Source: Sulfuricella sp. (GTDB lineage Bacteria; Pseudomonadota; Gammaproteobacteria; Burkholderiales; Sulfuricellaceae). From it: a stretch of DNA of 6,279 nucleotides. The DNA lies in NCBI GenBank assembly GCA_019911785.1, contig JAIOJM010000078.1:1-6279 (forward strand), read 5' to 3'. Below the pieces are notes generated by a model. The model was not told where the DNA came from. It made no database searches and was given only the letters and a program-made list of their open reading frames with translations. Below, in pieces: positions 5,742 to 6,279 of the stretch. Both the position numbers and the translations under genes were made by a program. How positions within the stretch are numbered: the stretch's first letter is position 1; each line of letters starts with the position of its first letter.

Positions 5742-6279
5742 TTACTCGCCGGTGGAAACAATAGCAGTGACAACCACCACATCGCCCGTCACTTCCCACT
5801 TCACGTCGTAATCCAACAGCTTCATGCCGAAAACCCGCTTGCCGTCGCTCTTCCCATAGTAGGCGGGACGCGGGTCCCGGCTCAGTATCTGGCGTATCAG
5901 CAGCTCCAGTTCCGGCACCGCCGCGCAGCGATCCAGCGCAGGCCGGCTGAAATCCACCTCGAACAAGGCGGAAGGGGCTTCCGCCGCGAAACCGCCGGTT
6001 GCGCCGGGAATAACATCCGAATACGGCAAATAGGGTTTGATATCCAGCACCGGCGTGCCGTCCAGCAGATCCGCGCCCTTCAGGTGCAGCAGCACCCGCC
6101 CCGGCCCGGCTTCGATGCGTTCCAGCTCGACCGCCGACAGGCCGATGGGATTGGGGCGGTGGGTGGAGCGGGTAGCAAAGACGCCCAGGCGGCGATTGCC
6201 GCCCAGCCGCGGCGGGCGCACCGTCGGTTTCCACGGCTCGTCCAGGCAGGCGTGAAAAACGAAACTCACCCAGATGTGC
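5742..6279 (-). CDS. trmO: tRNA (N6-threonylcarbamoyladenosine37-N6)-methyltransferase TrmO, N-terminus beyond window
   Basis: The visible part has 178 residues and ends at TAA 5742-5744. The frame stays open through the window edge (HIWVSFVFH), so the GTG at 6267-6269 is not the true start and roughly 55-65 N-terminal residues are missing relative to E. coli TrmO (TsaA/YaeB). Diagnostic UPF0066 motifs are present in order: WKPTVRPPRLGGN, GVFATRSTHRPNPIGLS, DLLDGTPVLDIKPYLPYSD and, near the end, DPRPAYYGK. TrmO uses S-adenosylmethionine to methylate t6A37 to m6t6A37 in threonine tRNAs, in the cytoplasm. Both the SAM-binding barrel and the C-terminal domain look intact. It lies upstream of the MBL hydrolase, separated by the inverted repeat; no functional link is suggested. 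Confidence 0.93.
   Translation of the reverse strand, partial: HIWVSFVFHACLDEPWKPTVRPPRLGGNRRLGVFATRSTHRPNPIGLSAVELERIEAGPGRVLLHLKGADLLDGTPVLDIKPYLPYSDVIPGATGGFAAEAPSALFEVDFSRPALDRCAAVPELELLIRQILSRDPRPAYYGKSDGKRVFGMKLLDYDVKWEVTGDVVVVTAIVSTGE

Noticed and set aside
5526..5782. Short ORFs on both strands through the inverted repeat (Arg-Thr-rich, and [16 protein letters not shown])
   Set aside because: They are translations of the 9-base repeat, a known source of spurious small hypothetical proteins, with no ribosome site.

Overview
All recognisable genes in this window lie on the minus strand, so the biological order runs from high to low coordinates. The housekeeping part contains a tRNA methyltransferase of the TrmO family and a YcbL-like metallo-hydrolase. 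Together with an RTX/type I secretion locus and the GC-rich coding style, this points to a Gram-negative proteobacterium. A beta- or gammaproteobacterium is most likely, but I infer this from gene families only.

Right part (4953-6279): the 3' portion of trmO, cut by the window edge; a 150-base gap filled by a large GC-rich inverted repeat made of 9-base units; then a complete glyoxalase-II-like MBL hydrolase. The hydrolase stop codon lies inside one arm of a 120-base inverted structure whose ends match the integron attC core consensus (4839-4958). An AT-rich spacer follows.

Middle part (2135-4692): an HlyB/LapB-type type I secretion ABC transporter with a degenerate, cysteine-less C39-like N-terminal domain. 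Directly after its amber stop, in the same frame, sits a startless 109-codon C-terminal piece of an RTX protein. This looks like the scar of a deletion that removed the rest of the exporter operon. A 13-codon micro-ORF with a strong ribosome binding site overlaps the RTX stop (ATGA).

Left part (1-2122): a lower-GC two-gene operon. The first gene encodes an exported protein with an LprI-type (DUF1311) lysozyme-inhibitor domain and an unrecognised cysteine-rich C-terminal half with a calcium-loop-like motif. The second starts 22 bases downstream with a strong ribosome binding site. It encodes a protein without a signal peptide whose first ~225 residues resemble T4/pesticin-type (GH24-like) lysozyme; it runs off the window.

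The most interesting reading is that the left part is a lysozyme-type effector and its exported inhibitor, placed beside a type I secretion/RTX locus: a candidate antibacterial toxin-immunity pair. The pairing is inferred from domain logic and operon structure and is not proven by the sequence. The transporter has no membrane-fusion partner in view, so whether it exports the lysozyme-like protein is open.
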